Shown here in pieces: positions 1-8,661 of a stretch of 35,080 nt of DNA (position 1 is its first letter; each line of letters opens with the position of its first letter). The stretch lies in the NCBI GenBank assembly GCA_015501595.1, contig JADNRX010000535.1:1-35080 (forward strand), read 5' to 3'. The translations under genes were made by a program, and so were the position numbers. The DNA is from Hymenopellis radicata. Taxonomy: Eukaryota > Basidiomycota > Agaricomycetes > Agaricales > Physalacriaceae. Below the pieces are notes generated by a model. That model was not told the DNA's origin. It ran no database searches and worked only from the letters and a program-made list of their open reading frames with translations.

Positions 1-1177
1 CGGACGAGGCCACATATTATTGGATAGCGAGCGCGAGCTCGTAGCGGTGCTTGTCTACACGACAGCGCCACGCCCACGGCACTCGTCTATACGACGGCGC
101 CATTTTAACAAGGATACACGGCGCCCAAGCCCTCAGGACAAGGCCGCCTTATCGCTGGACAGTGAGTGCTGCGACGATGTGATGGATCTGCGGGCTGGAC
201 GGCGTCGCGGACGCATCCAGCCCAAAACGGTGCGCATTTATCTGACTGTTTTATTCTAACATTCATTTAGCTATGTCTACCTCTCCCGTCCTGCGTCGCC
301 GCACTCTGCCTCGACTCGTCCCCATCTTCTCGCGCCGTTCTCCCCAATCTCCCCCACATATTCTCCCCACATATTCTCCCCACATATTCTCCCCATGATG
401 TACCACCGTTGTGTCCCTTCCCTGTTGTATGACAACAGGGTGGGCATCAATTGTGTGCGTCGTGCACGTCGCTACCCCCTGCGCAATTGCTCGGGGGGTC
501 AGCGGCGGGCACGAAAAGGAGTTCTGAGCCCAACCGGGACGATTCTGGCGGGTAACCCGCACCCGCACTGCGGGACCGGGTAAGTCGAGGGTACGGGTAG
601 GGGTCCCAACCGAAATACCCTCGGGACACCCGCGCTATTCACTAGAGATGGGGAACCATTCATCTGGATATCTGCGCGTCGCTTTCTGCTTTCTTGTTCT
701 CGCACCGAGCGTCCACGAACTCAATGGATTTACGAATTTTCCGTTCCTCCTGGCTCAAGTTCAGCATAGAATCGGGAGATCAACCACGGGAAAATTTCCT
801 CGACACGTCGTTTATTGAGATATCCATTTGACGATGGCATTGTAAAAGCGCATCTCTCCGATGTATTGATCATCATCATATGAAGCTAGAAAATGCAGCG
901 AATGTGAGCAATAGAGTAGTGGATTCGGAGACTCGAGAACGCACTACTGCTGGGAACCCTCGAGAAAGATGTCGCTGCTGTATCCCCAGAATTCGGCGCC
1001 GGCCATCGTCGATGTTTGAAATTTACCAGGAGATTCAGAACAATATTCGCGGCCCAGTCGACAAACTAATCGACATTCAAGTCTTTACGCTCTACCCCCA
1101 TCTTCCGAAAAATTTTAGACCGTCGACGGCAGGACTGGAGCATCGAGAAATGATAAGTAGCATTTCAAGATCGACCT
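1..1177. other. No gene recognised
   Basis: Short open frames occur on both strands, but none has recognisable protein motifs, a believable exon structure or a supported start. The only clear structure is the short tandem repeat near position 352. The 560-620 stretch is GC-rich with repeated CCCGCA/GGGTA-like words and no coding signal. Confidence 0.5.
352..395. repeat. 13-bp tandem repeat, three full copies
   Basis: The unit CCCCACATATTCT repeats perfectly at 352-364, 365-377 and 378-390, followed by a partial CCCC. It lies in sequence without a supported gene and is probably a simple minisatellite. Confidence 0.9.
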
Positions 1178-1519
1178 CTACTCAACATCAATCTTGATAT
1201 CCTCAAGCTTGTCCCCTTATTCGTCTTCACCTTCTCAATCGCATGCACAACCTCCAACTCCGAAATCACCCTTCCAGAAATCGTGTGCTTCTTATCCAAC
1301 CACGGCGTCGTCCTCGCAGTAATAAAGAACTGCGACTCATTCGTTCCCGACCAGCATTCGCCATGCTCACAGTGTACGGCCTGCCACGTCATCAGTCAAC
1401 TATTCCCTATCACGCAGAAGAGAAGGGAGCAGGAACACACACCTGTCATGCTTCAAAGTCCGAAAACTCCTCCTCAAACTCCTGCCGCCAGATCGAGTCG
1501 CCACCCGTCCCATCCCGGA
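1178..1519 (-). pseudogene. PPWD1-like cyclophilin, 3' part (broken)
   Basis: This is the C-terminal half of a cyclophilin-type peptidyl-prolyl isomerase domain. Readable pieces are RDGTGGDSIW and EFEEEFSDF, then SMANAG, GTNESQFFITA, TPWLDKKHTISGRV and EVVHAIEKVKTNK, ending EDIKIDVE-stop at 1178-1180. These lie in different frames. One extra T sits before the KHDR segment, one base is lost after SMANAG, and another shift precedes EDIKIDVE. An intron with GTGTGT and GGCAG ends separates KHDR from PYTVS. It continues the fragment at 5659-6650 on the same strand: that piece stops at residues TGDLL and this one resumes at RDGTGG, exactly where cyclophilins have GDPLGDGTGG. The two are one gene split by the segment at 1520-5658. 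Confidence 0.85.
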
Positions 1520-1950
1520 CATCAGGAAAAAGGTCCCCGGTTATATTTCGAGAATAGTTGTAGAATAGGCTAATTTGACTATTCCGCTTCGATTTACAAG
1601 GATTATCACGATTAGCCAAAATTTTACTTTTTAAATAGGTCCCCTGGCTAGTTCTCGCAGCATTATCACAGAAAGGGCAACATTCTCCATGAACTTCTCC
1701 TTGATTTCTGTTGAAAGATGTCACAAACGGAGGTCCTTTATCTCAATTCTATTCAGATTATGCTCAAGCAAGAGAGGTATTTCTCAGTCAATCAGATAAA
1801 TGATAGCAAAGAAGGTGCCAGATGGCATGAATTCTAAACAAGGGACTACATCGTAATATAGGATACTAGCTTCGAAGAACTGACAAGGAGGACAGAGCGC
1901 AAGACTGTACAAAGACAAAGAAGGCATTACAAGAAGCGAAGACACTGCAT

Positions 1951-2543
1951 TTACGTTGCCAGCTGATCCTCAGCATCGGCGATGGTAATCCCTGCGGGAG
2001 CGGTGGTGATCTCCTCGATAGAGAGCATGGGTAGCGAGGGTTGGGCGCCGCTGAAATGGTATCAGTCAATAATCAAGAAAGAGACCAACACATACGTTGC
2101 GCAACACCTTGGAATAAATCATAAGTGGCGGTGACAATACGTCCTTGACCGCGTTGAGCATGAGCAGAAGGCTCTTGAATGCTCCTTCGATGCCCGAGAG
2201 GACTCCTTCCAGTGGTGGTAGAAAACGACGCGAATCCAGGGATGTATTGCAACCATGCCGACTTACAGTGGCAGCAAGGCTCGAGGAACTGCACGCACCG
2301 CGTCAAACACGAGACTGAGAGCGCAAAAATGCCACACACGAAGGTCAAAGGGAAGAGAGGGCAATAATACGTCGCTCCGTCCTAATCGCAAATGGCAGCA
2401 ATATAGAGGAAATTATCGCGTCGAAACAAGCGCGACTACGAGAGGATCGCTGCTGTTAGCGAGTGACAAAACTGCATACTTTCTGATATGAGGACAGCAA
2501 TGACAGCAAAGGTGGGGAGAACCTGTGAAGGAGGAGCCGACAT
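1951..2543 (-). CDS. Unidentified multi-exon gene or remnant
   Basis: Several segments look coding and are bounded by good splice signals. The start is ATG at 2541-2543 (MSAPPSQVLPTFAVIAVLIS), with a GTATGC donor at 2479-2474 and a TCGTAG acceptor before 2435. A segment at 2267-2314 reads FDAVRAVPRALLP. One at 2096-2212 reads GVLSGIEGAFKSLLLML and SPPLMIYSKVLRN and ends at a GTATGT donor. The terminal piece reads MLSIEEITTAPAGITIADAE and ends with TAA at 1951-1953, after an intron with a TTGACTGA branch site and a TTTCAG acceptor. The reading phases do not all agree across the junctions, so either small indels have accumulated or an exon is missing. The product looks like a small, partly hydrophobic and helical protein. 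I do not recognise the family. Confidence 0.4.
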
Positions 2544-3044
2544 CTCAGGCGTGTACTTAGCATCACGATGGGAAGAGAGAGAGACGGGGAAACTTGAAGG
2601 AAAGCACAAATATAAGAATCCAACATGCACGTGAGCAGTATCCCACGCACGGGCCACGGACGTCTAGACGTTGATCGAGTTCTGGTTGGACTGTTCCATA
2701 CCGTGGCCGAGCCTCAGTGTAGCCCAGTACGCAGTAAGAGACACGCCTCTTTCCGACTCATTCTAAACAACACGCAACGAGGACGACGTCCGCTGGCGCA
2801 GCTGAACAGTGCTCTTCCCGTGTCGACTGGTTCCCTCTGGGTTCACCTATTCTGGCAACGGCACTGGGCCGCTGGGAGAAGGCGCGCCAAATCTCAGAAA
2901 CGTTATATGACTACGGGCACGCATTTTGTCCTCGGAGAGATTGCCACAGTTTTCGCAGACATGGCCACGGAGACGGAGTAGCAGAGCCGAAAGAGGCTCT
3001 ATCAATCGTGTCGGTGAGTCTCGCGCTGAAAATGCAGGCATGGC

Positions 3045-3185
3045 CTACCGCAAATCCTGACTGCGAGCTAGTTGTTCCGCGATAGCGTCGAGGGCGGTAC
3101 AGAGAGAGTCATGGGTACTTTGGACGTTGATATCGAATGTCGCGCAGACGCCAGTCAGATTTTCGGCCAAGTCAGCAGCACCCAT
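3045..3185 (-). CDS. Small ORF divergent from VMA12-like gene
   Basis: A 46-residue frame starts with ATG at 3183-3185, about 120 bp from the VMA12-like start on the other strand. It is rich in helix-forming residues (MGAADLAENLTGVCATFDIN, then HDSLCTALDAIAEQLARSQ). It ends TTG CGG TAG, where GGTAGGCC could be a splice donor leading into the next stretch. It may be the first exon of the unidentified minus-strand gene further along (1951-2543). No family is recognised and the call rests on codon pattern only. Confidence 0.25.
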   Translation of the reverse strand: MGAADLAENLTGVCATFDINVQSTHDSLCTALDAIAEQLARSQDLR

Positions 3186-3302
3186 CCCGTCCAGCCAGCA
3201 GAATTAAGCGGGAATAAGTACAGTGGAAGGAGGGGATAAAGTGGACGGGAAGGAACAGGCTCAGCTCGGCGCTGTCAGCCTCTGACGTTGCCTTTTGCCA
3301 TC

Positions 3303-3998
3303 ATGGCCTCTGTCACCGCGCCCAATGTCAACATTTCGTTTGAGCCGCATCTCGCGGACATCTTAGCGTCGCTGCGCAGCGTTCTACCCGGCGAGCTCGC
3401 CGGACAGCTGGACGCGTACTTGACTGATCCGCGTCCAGCAACCATCCCTTATGCGTTCATCCAGTCGATATCCCAATGGGCCAGATCTCCGACAGGCTCG
3501 TCGGCACTGAAAAGCAGCCCTCCGCTCGACCCCAAGGATCATTCGATGATTGCGCTGTTGGCTGGGACGATGACTTCGCCGGAGCGCAAGTTTGGATCCT
3601 ACGAGCCCCCACCGGACCCAGAGGTCATCGCTGCACAGAAGAACGAGGAGAGAAAACAAATCACGACGCTGGTCAATGCGCTGCTCAGCGTGGGGGGTTC
3701 AGCATTCGCAGCGCTGTGGGCGTCGCAGCATACAGGCTGGAAGTACGAATGGGTATGTCTGCCTCGCTTGCCGTGTTTCAATATGCTCATAGCCCTTAGC
3801 GCGTGTTGTTTTCATTCTTCGTTGCCATTGTCGTGGCAGTCTCTGAAGGAGTCCTATATCTCATCTGGCAATCTCGACGCGAAGCTTCACGAGACACGGG
3901 CGCGTCCTTGGTAAGCAATCCCGTCACCGATGCTGATGAGTCGGATGACACCATGTGTACACGCGCAGATACGCGACGGTGGCGACGAGCTCCCATGA
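3303..3998 (+). CDS. VMA12/TMEM199-like V-ATPase assembly factor
   Basis: Predicted 196-residue protein in three exons: 3303-3752, 3800-3910 and 3969-3998, all junctions in phase. Introns of 47 and 58 nt begin GTATGT and GTAAGC and end TTAG and GCAG. The start is the first in-frame ATG (MASVTAPNVN). The C-terminal half fits the Vma12 family: a charged stretch with EERKQITTLVNALLSVGG, a first membrane segment at about residues 122-141, a short loop (HTGWKYEW), then a second membrane segment at about 151-173 (VLFSFFVAIVVAVSEGVLYL) and a basic tail. Vma12 proteins sit in the ER membrane and help assemble the V0 sector of the vacuolar ATPase. The length is close to the usual ~200. The gene is intact although it lies inside the inverted-repeat-bounded segment, so it may be a mobilised or duplicated copy. 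Confidence 0.72.
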
Positions 3999-4617
3999 AA
4001 TATCCTTCATAGGCTCCCCGGATTAGAAGAAGAGGGTATACTTGACGACGGTGACAGTAGCCGGTAGCCGCAGCCGCGAGGCTCACATCTATGTTAGTTG
4101 TTCTCCGTTTTCTCACCGTCCCGACATAGTTCTGTACACTTACTGCGGTAAATGCACAGATGAATACCATTTTATTTGCAGCCCTTCACCGTTTCGTGCA
4201 AGTTTCGTGTGATATGTGCACATTTAATTGGGATTACTTCGGGGCTCCGTAAATCATCACTATTGTATGTATCTTAGTCGAATTAGTGCGATTCTTGACA
4301 ATAGTACACCGCTGCACGGTATCAGACTTAAATCAAGGTTGATCTGAGCAAGCCAGAATCGACCAAAAATGTGTGACTGATGCGTAAAATCCGACCAACA
4401 TTTATTCCGATTCGGTCTTGATCTGAGGTCAATTCATATCGTGTTCGTATTGATTAAATAATTCGTGTTCATATCGATTAAATGATTCCGGTCACATTCT
4501 GGTAGGACAGGAAAAAGCTGCATTTTCAGGTAATACGTAGTACAAGCAGGCTACTTATGTATGACAGTATGTTACAGATGAAGAGAGGGAACAAGCTATG
4601 ACAAGTGAACTGGTCAA
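3999..4617. other. AT-rich intergenic stretch
   Basis: No coding frame with splice or motif support was found. The stretch is relatively AT-rich and holds one imperfect direct repeat (see 4440-4487). Confidence 0.5.
4440..4487. repeat. 24-bp imperfect tandem duplication
   Basis: Two adjacent 24-bp units, 4440-4463 and 4464-4487, both beginning CGTGTTC and both containing GATTAAAT, differ at three positions. This is a local duplication in non-coding sequence. Confidence 0.85.
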
Positions 4618-4900
4618 TCAATCCAGGTATCTATCGTAGTCAGTCGCAGGCATAGGCATCGACATGTCCATCAAATCATTGCAGACATAGTCCGCATCCT
4701 CGAAACTCTCGTGAGCATGGCCTCTCGGGGGATCTCGCGGGTGTAGATCTTCGGGAAGTCGGGTGATTTCGTTAGTCTCAAATGGTCGCGGGAGTCGTGG
4801 CGGGATCGCGAGTCTCGCAGTAGCGGCAACAGTTGCTATGGGCGGGAGCGGTCATTGGAAGAGAGAAATGCTCCAAGTCATAGTCGTCGCAGGTGCCTTG
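4618..4900 (-). pseudogene. C-terminal remnant of unidentified protein
   Basis: A minus-strand frame ends with TGA at 4618-4620 and reads PRPFETNEITRLPEDLHPRD, then HAHESFEDADYVCNDLMDMS and ATDYDRYLD. Just upstream, coding-like sequence continues in another frame (CQGTCDDYDLEHFSLPMTAP), so the two parts are offset by an indel. The acidic, Tyr/Met-rich tail resembles disordered C-termini of regulatory proteins, but no domain is visible. Confidence 0.35.
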
Positions 4901-4939
4901 ACAAGCAATCATAGTCTTTCATCTTGCCTAGCAGTCCTC

Positions 4940-5160
4940 ACAGAAAGCGGTCAAGGCGGACGAAACGGTCTTCGTGGTCGTTCGCAGTCGGAGCGTCGCG
5001 GTCGCGGAGGATCATGGTCACAGTCAGAGTGTCGTGGTTGCAGCAGTCGCAGTCGGCTCGTCGTGGTTGCACTCGGGTCGTGGTCAGAATCACAGTCGAG
5101 TCGCCATCGTCGTGGTCCCAGTCGCGTCGTTGGAGTAATAGTCCTCATTTGGTGACCATC
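4940..5160. repeat. Degenerate GTCGTGGTC/CAGTCG simple repeat
   Basis: The region is dominated by imperfect copies of words such as CGCAGTCGGAGC, GTCGTGGTTGCA and GGTCACAGTCAGA. Open frames crossing it on both strands (Ser/Arg-rich forward, Asp/Arg-rich reverse) are produced by the repeat and should not be taken as genes. On the minus strand it lies upstream of the remnant at 4618-4900. Confidence 0.6.
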
Positions 5161-5658
5161 GCGGTCGTCGCCAAAGTCCACGTCCCTGGCCTTGTGTTCA
5201 TCGAGTCGTGGTCGTCGCTGGAGTCCGCTCAGTCTAAGGTCTTGAGGCTTTCAGGTCGTTTGTTTTCAGCCTTGGTCATCGCAGCTCGACGTCGCAGTCG
5301 CCATCAGTCGTAATTGCAGGGAGAGGGCTGCACGAAGTGCAGAGGTAAGCAACGGGCAGTTGGAGGTTGGTGGTGGGAAGAGACAAGTTGGACTTGCTTC
5401 GTTCGAATTGGTTTTGAACCAAGGTGGGGCTTCTGACTCAGCGTTTGTCGGCAGACGCGGCATGGTGTACTTTCATCGATTCAATATGTCCTGTTTGATT
5501 TGAAGAAAATTGACAGCGAGTCTAAGTCATTTTAATCTGAAAAGGGCTCTTACAAATGATAAAGAATTCTCTAATCTTGATTCAGAAAGATTGGGTGCAG
5601 CGGTGTACTAATTAGCTTGCGATTTTCCCCAGAATACCTGGGAGGCTTTTTCCTGATG

Positions 5659-6650
5659 GAGCAGGTCACCCGTGTGGATCATAAACTTGGGAATGACACG
5701 GTGGAAGATCACGCCCTCAAAGTAGCAGCTCCTCGAGTGTCCGACAAAGTTCTCCACGGCCTTGGGCACCTGTTGCGGGAACAAGCGCATGTGAATGTCG
5801 CCGAGTGTAGTGTGGATTGTGGCCGAGTTGGCGAGAGGCGACGGTCCGCTGGATGCAATCGGCGCAGCAGACGCGATGTTCTGTTCCTCGCGTGTGGGAC
5901 GCTCGTTGAATACATCTCGTTCGCCTTCCTTGTTGTCACTGTGAAAGGTTGGAGATATGTACTTACGAAAAAGAGAGGACAAGACACATACGGTTCCGAG
6001 CGTGTAAAGATGTAGAAGCGAGAGCGCACTGTTAAGCCATACAAAACATGTTAGGACCGCTTTGCACCTTGTCCGCTAAGATGGGGTTGGCAGATGCTGC
6101 CATTGCCTGGTATAAAAAATAAGCGTTGCGCAGGAATACCCATCAAAGTAATCGTTCCATTGGTCAGAGTCCGTTTAGCAGGCGCAGCCTGATAAATGCT
6201 GATGTTCAAGAAACGAATCACCTCGTCTTTACAAATTACCGAGCAGGCGCACGACGCGGTTAGTCACAATATTGACGACTGTGTCATAATCAAAACTCTC
6301 CGTCGAAAGAAAGAGAAGCGAGCATACCTTTGATCGCAAGCAGCGACGGATACAGAATCGATGCGCCACTCTCGTCCCAAACGGCGTCGCTCCAATGTCC
6401 AGGAATGAGCCCGTCCGGACCAAGCAACTCGAGCTCTCATTCCGTCGCCAATCGCCTCCCAAACTCCATATCCTCGACTTTGTACACGGCAGTACCTGCT
6501 GCATCCCCTGAATGGCGGTTGGAGACTCGTCATATTTCCTGGCGAGCGCCCGGTAAGGAATGAGAAGACTCGAATTTGCCCATCAGGAAGGGAGAAGGCG
6601 ACGAATGAGGAAGAGTCGAGAGAGAGTGTGATGCAGGTGGGTATCGATTT
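5659..6650 (-). pseudogene. PPWD1-like WD40-cyclophilin, 5' part (broken)
   Basis: Segments match the end of the WD-repeat region and the start of the cyclophilin domain of PPWD1-type spliceosomal cyclophilins. In order from 6650 downward: TCITLSLDSSSFVAFSLPDG, QIRVFSFLTGR, ARKYDESPTAIQGMQQ, VYKVEDMEFGRRLATE, WDESGASILYPSLLAIKG, VVNIVTNRVVRLLG, DEVIRFLNISIYQAAPAKRT, AASANPILADKG, RFYIFTRSEP, RDVFNERPTREEQN, ATIHTTLGDIHMRLFPQQ and VIFHRVIPKFMIHTGDLL. The frame changes several times. A TGA replaces a codon where an Arg is expected in ATEREL, a TAA falls before RFYIFTR, and one intron lacks a GT donor. N-terminal WD repeats are absent; the first MYND gene occupies that place. It is clearly non-functional, and the 3' half is at 1178-1519. 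Confidence 0.88.
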
Positions 6651-6710
6651 GGACTGGGTGGTCGTGAGATGGATAAGTTAGAATAGTAACAGAACTGACC
6701 TTTTTAAATC

Positions 6711-7345
6711 CATACTCCCTCCCCCGCCATCTTCTTTCCTGCGTTCTCCAGACACCAATCCCACTTTTGTCTTTGGCTTCAATGACTCCCTCGATGATAT
6801 CGTCGACACTATCCAATCAGAAGGGATCCTGAAGCGTACAGGCAGGACCTTCGAGCATATGCTAATGGGGTCTTTGCCTGAAGTCGAAGTCCTTTTACAG
6901 CCGGAAGAGATTCTGCAGGCTTGTGAAGGATGTGGCGACTGGGAAGTGGGAGGACGTGATCGATATAAACGATGTTCCGGATGTCGCTCGCGGTATTATT
7001 GTTCTCAAAGCGTGAGTTGTGTTCCGTACCGTTGATTAAAGCCTGTTATTGATCCAAGGGGAAACAGTGCCAGGAAGCGGATTGGAAGATACTGTACACA
7101 AACGTGACTGCTCGACACTGGCGACGGGAAACGAGGCCGCGGTACAGGCAAGGCGCGGCATTCGCACTCATCGTAGTAACATTCACGAGCCGATGCAGAG
7201 TGAGTACTTGAGTTATCACAACGGTCCTGACTCACAAAAACTAGTGATCATGATGAACAATGATCCCGAGTATCGCGCTACTTTGGATGGTCGGGTAGCT
7301 AAGGACTGGCGCGGTATCGCTACGCTCGATGAGTACTTAGTCTGA
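6711..7345 (+). pseudogene. MYND zinc-finger gene, copy 1 (broken)
   Basis: Tandem homologue of the gene at 7642-8421. Exons at about 6711-7011, 7068-7199 and 7245-7345 match it in order: TFVFGFNDSLDDIVDTIQSE, LPEVEVLLQPEEILQACEGC, then the MYND core (CSGC, YYCSQS, CQEADWK). About five extra bases (CTGTA, near 7092-7096) throw the frame just before the conserved His and last Cys of the finger. HKRDCSTLATGNEAAVQ and the conserved tail NNDPEYRATLDGRVAKDWRG are therefore read in another frame. The tail ends LDEYLV, longer than in copy 2. No counterpart of the copy 2 N-terminus was found upstream, where the cyclophilin pseudogene lies. A 5'-truncated, frameshifted duplicate is the simplest reading. 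Confidence 0.75.
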
Positions 7346-7641
7346 CGTTGAGTACGAAGAACGGTTTGTTCAAGAAAACTGTGAATGCTATCTAGACTTG
7401 ACTAACACTGTATACTCACAATCAATTTGGAAGATGCTGCAAGTCAACGAAGATATGAAACGAAAGACTCCTCTCTGAATTGGCGACTTCGTTTCGGTAC
7501 ATTAATGAGAACAAACGAAGTATTTAGATTTTCAGAGGCAGACTCTTAAGAAGAAGAGAGACCAGGGTAATAAATTCCGGTTCGTTCCAAGCTCTAAGCT
7601 CCTGCCAGGGTGAACTCTGGAGATACGCACCGATAACTACC

Positions 7642-8421
7642 ATGAGTACTCCTACGCAGCCAGAAGCCGCTCAGCTAGAACCCCATCGCATCTTTAACAT
7701 CCCCGAGACGTCGTTCGAGCTCTGTCTCGGTCTCAAAGGCGGCGTAAGCTGGTACCTCGTCTATCACCGTCCTAGAGGCGCGACACGCCGCGGCCCAGGC
7801 GCACGGAATGGGCTGCGCTCAACGTCTACGGACGCTCACTCCCTCCCCCGCCATCCGCGTCCTCGAACGCACCGCGCACCTTCGTCTTTGCCGCCAACTT
7901 GGGGGTGGACCTCGACGCCACCGTCAACGCCATGGTCGCAAACGGCATCGTGAAGCGTACGGGCGCGACGTACCAAGGCGGGCCCGAAGTCGAAGTGCTT
8001 CTGAAGCCCGCGGAGATCCTTCAGGCATGTGAAGGGTGTGGCGATTGGGAGATCGCCCGTCGCGATCGATACAGCCGCTGTTCAGGATGCCGCGCGCGGT
8101 TCTACTGCTCTCAACGTGTAAGCCATTTGTGCCTCCATATTTTCGCTGCACTAGTAATAACATCTACTAGTGTCAAACAGCCGATTGGCGGGTCCACCGA
8201 AGCGCGTGTTCTACTCTGGCGACCGGAAATGAGGCTGCAGTTCAAGCGCAAGGTGGGATCCGCGCCCATCGCAACATCGATCCCATCCAGCGTGAGTCCT
8301 GAAAGTGATGCTCTGCATGTTCAGAAACTAACATGTAAATCTAGTCATAAACATGAACCACGATCCCGCATTTCGCGCCATGGCAGATGGCAGGGTAGCG
8401 AAGGACTGGTCGTTGGCGTAG
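7642..8421 (+). CDS. MYND-type zinc-finger protein
   Basis: Predicted 213-residue protein in four exons: 7642-7743, 7776-8117, 8171-8291 and 8345-8421, all in phase. The first intron is only 32 nt (GTAAGC...CCTAG), short even for a basidiomycete, but it restores the frame exactly. The MYND finger is complete: Cys119, Cys122, Cys136, Cys139, Cys145, Cys149, His157 and Cys161 (CEGCGDW, CSGC, FYCSQR, CQTADWRVHRSAC). An N-terminal half of about 115 residues and a short tail (HDPAFRAMADGRVAKDW) are also conserved in copy 1. MYND fingers usually mediate protein-protein contacts through proline-rich ligands; no catalytic domain such as SET is present. It is preceded by the decayed tandem copy. Confidence 0.75.
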
Positions 8422-8661
8422 CCACTCCTGTGCTATAAAGTAAACAAACGCGATAAGATTAGGCAGTTAGTGTTGGGGGGGGGCACAATGATAATAATGT
8501 TCTTCTTTGCTCCTGTCGCAACCTTCGAGACACAACACTGGACGACAACAAACCTAGCGAGAAGCCCACGACACAGACATAGATATGTTTCAATGCAAGT
8601 GAAAGTTTTAATTACAAAAGTCGAGTGAACACGTTGTACAAGATAAATAATACATTGAGCG
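8422..8661. other. Intergenic, G-run
   Basis: Convergent intergenic region between the MYND gene and the FunK1 kinase. A run of nine G occurs near 8477. No gene is seen. Confidence 0.5.

Larger units (their letters stand above)
1520..5658. mobile_element. Candidate 4.1-kb inverted-repeat-bounded insertion
   Basis: The segment starts with CATCAGGAAAAAG (1520-1532) and ends with its exact reverse complement CTTTTTCCTGATG (5646-5658). Similarity continues inward, with about 20 of 25 positions matching in all. Both ends fall at the point where the cyclophilin pseudogene is interrupted. Removing the segment and one copy of the flanking GA (1518-1519 and 5659-5660) rejoins the cyclophilin frame as GDLLRDGTGG. 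No transposase was found inside; the segment holds a VMA12-like gene and unidentified coding fragments. It could be a non-autonomous DNA transposon carrying host genes, or an insertion repaired by template switching. The chance of a 13-bp inverted match at exactly the two break points is small, but decay of the flanks limits certainty. Confidence 0.45.

Noticed and set aside
352..395. CRISPR-like array
   Set aside because: It has only three adjacent 13-bp units without spacers, in a eukaryotic genome.
4763..5313. Ser/Arg-rich open frames across 4.76-5.31 kb
   Set aside because: They are generated by a degenerate GTCGTGGTC/CAGTCG repeat that is open in several frames at once.
6588..6600. Third copy of the CATCAGGAA motif as another terminal repeat
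   Set aside because: It lies inside the PPWD1 coding sequence (SLPDG region), matches only about nine bases and has no partner.
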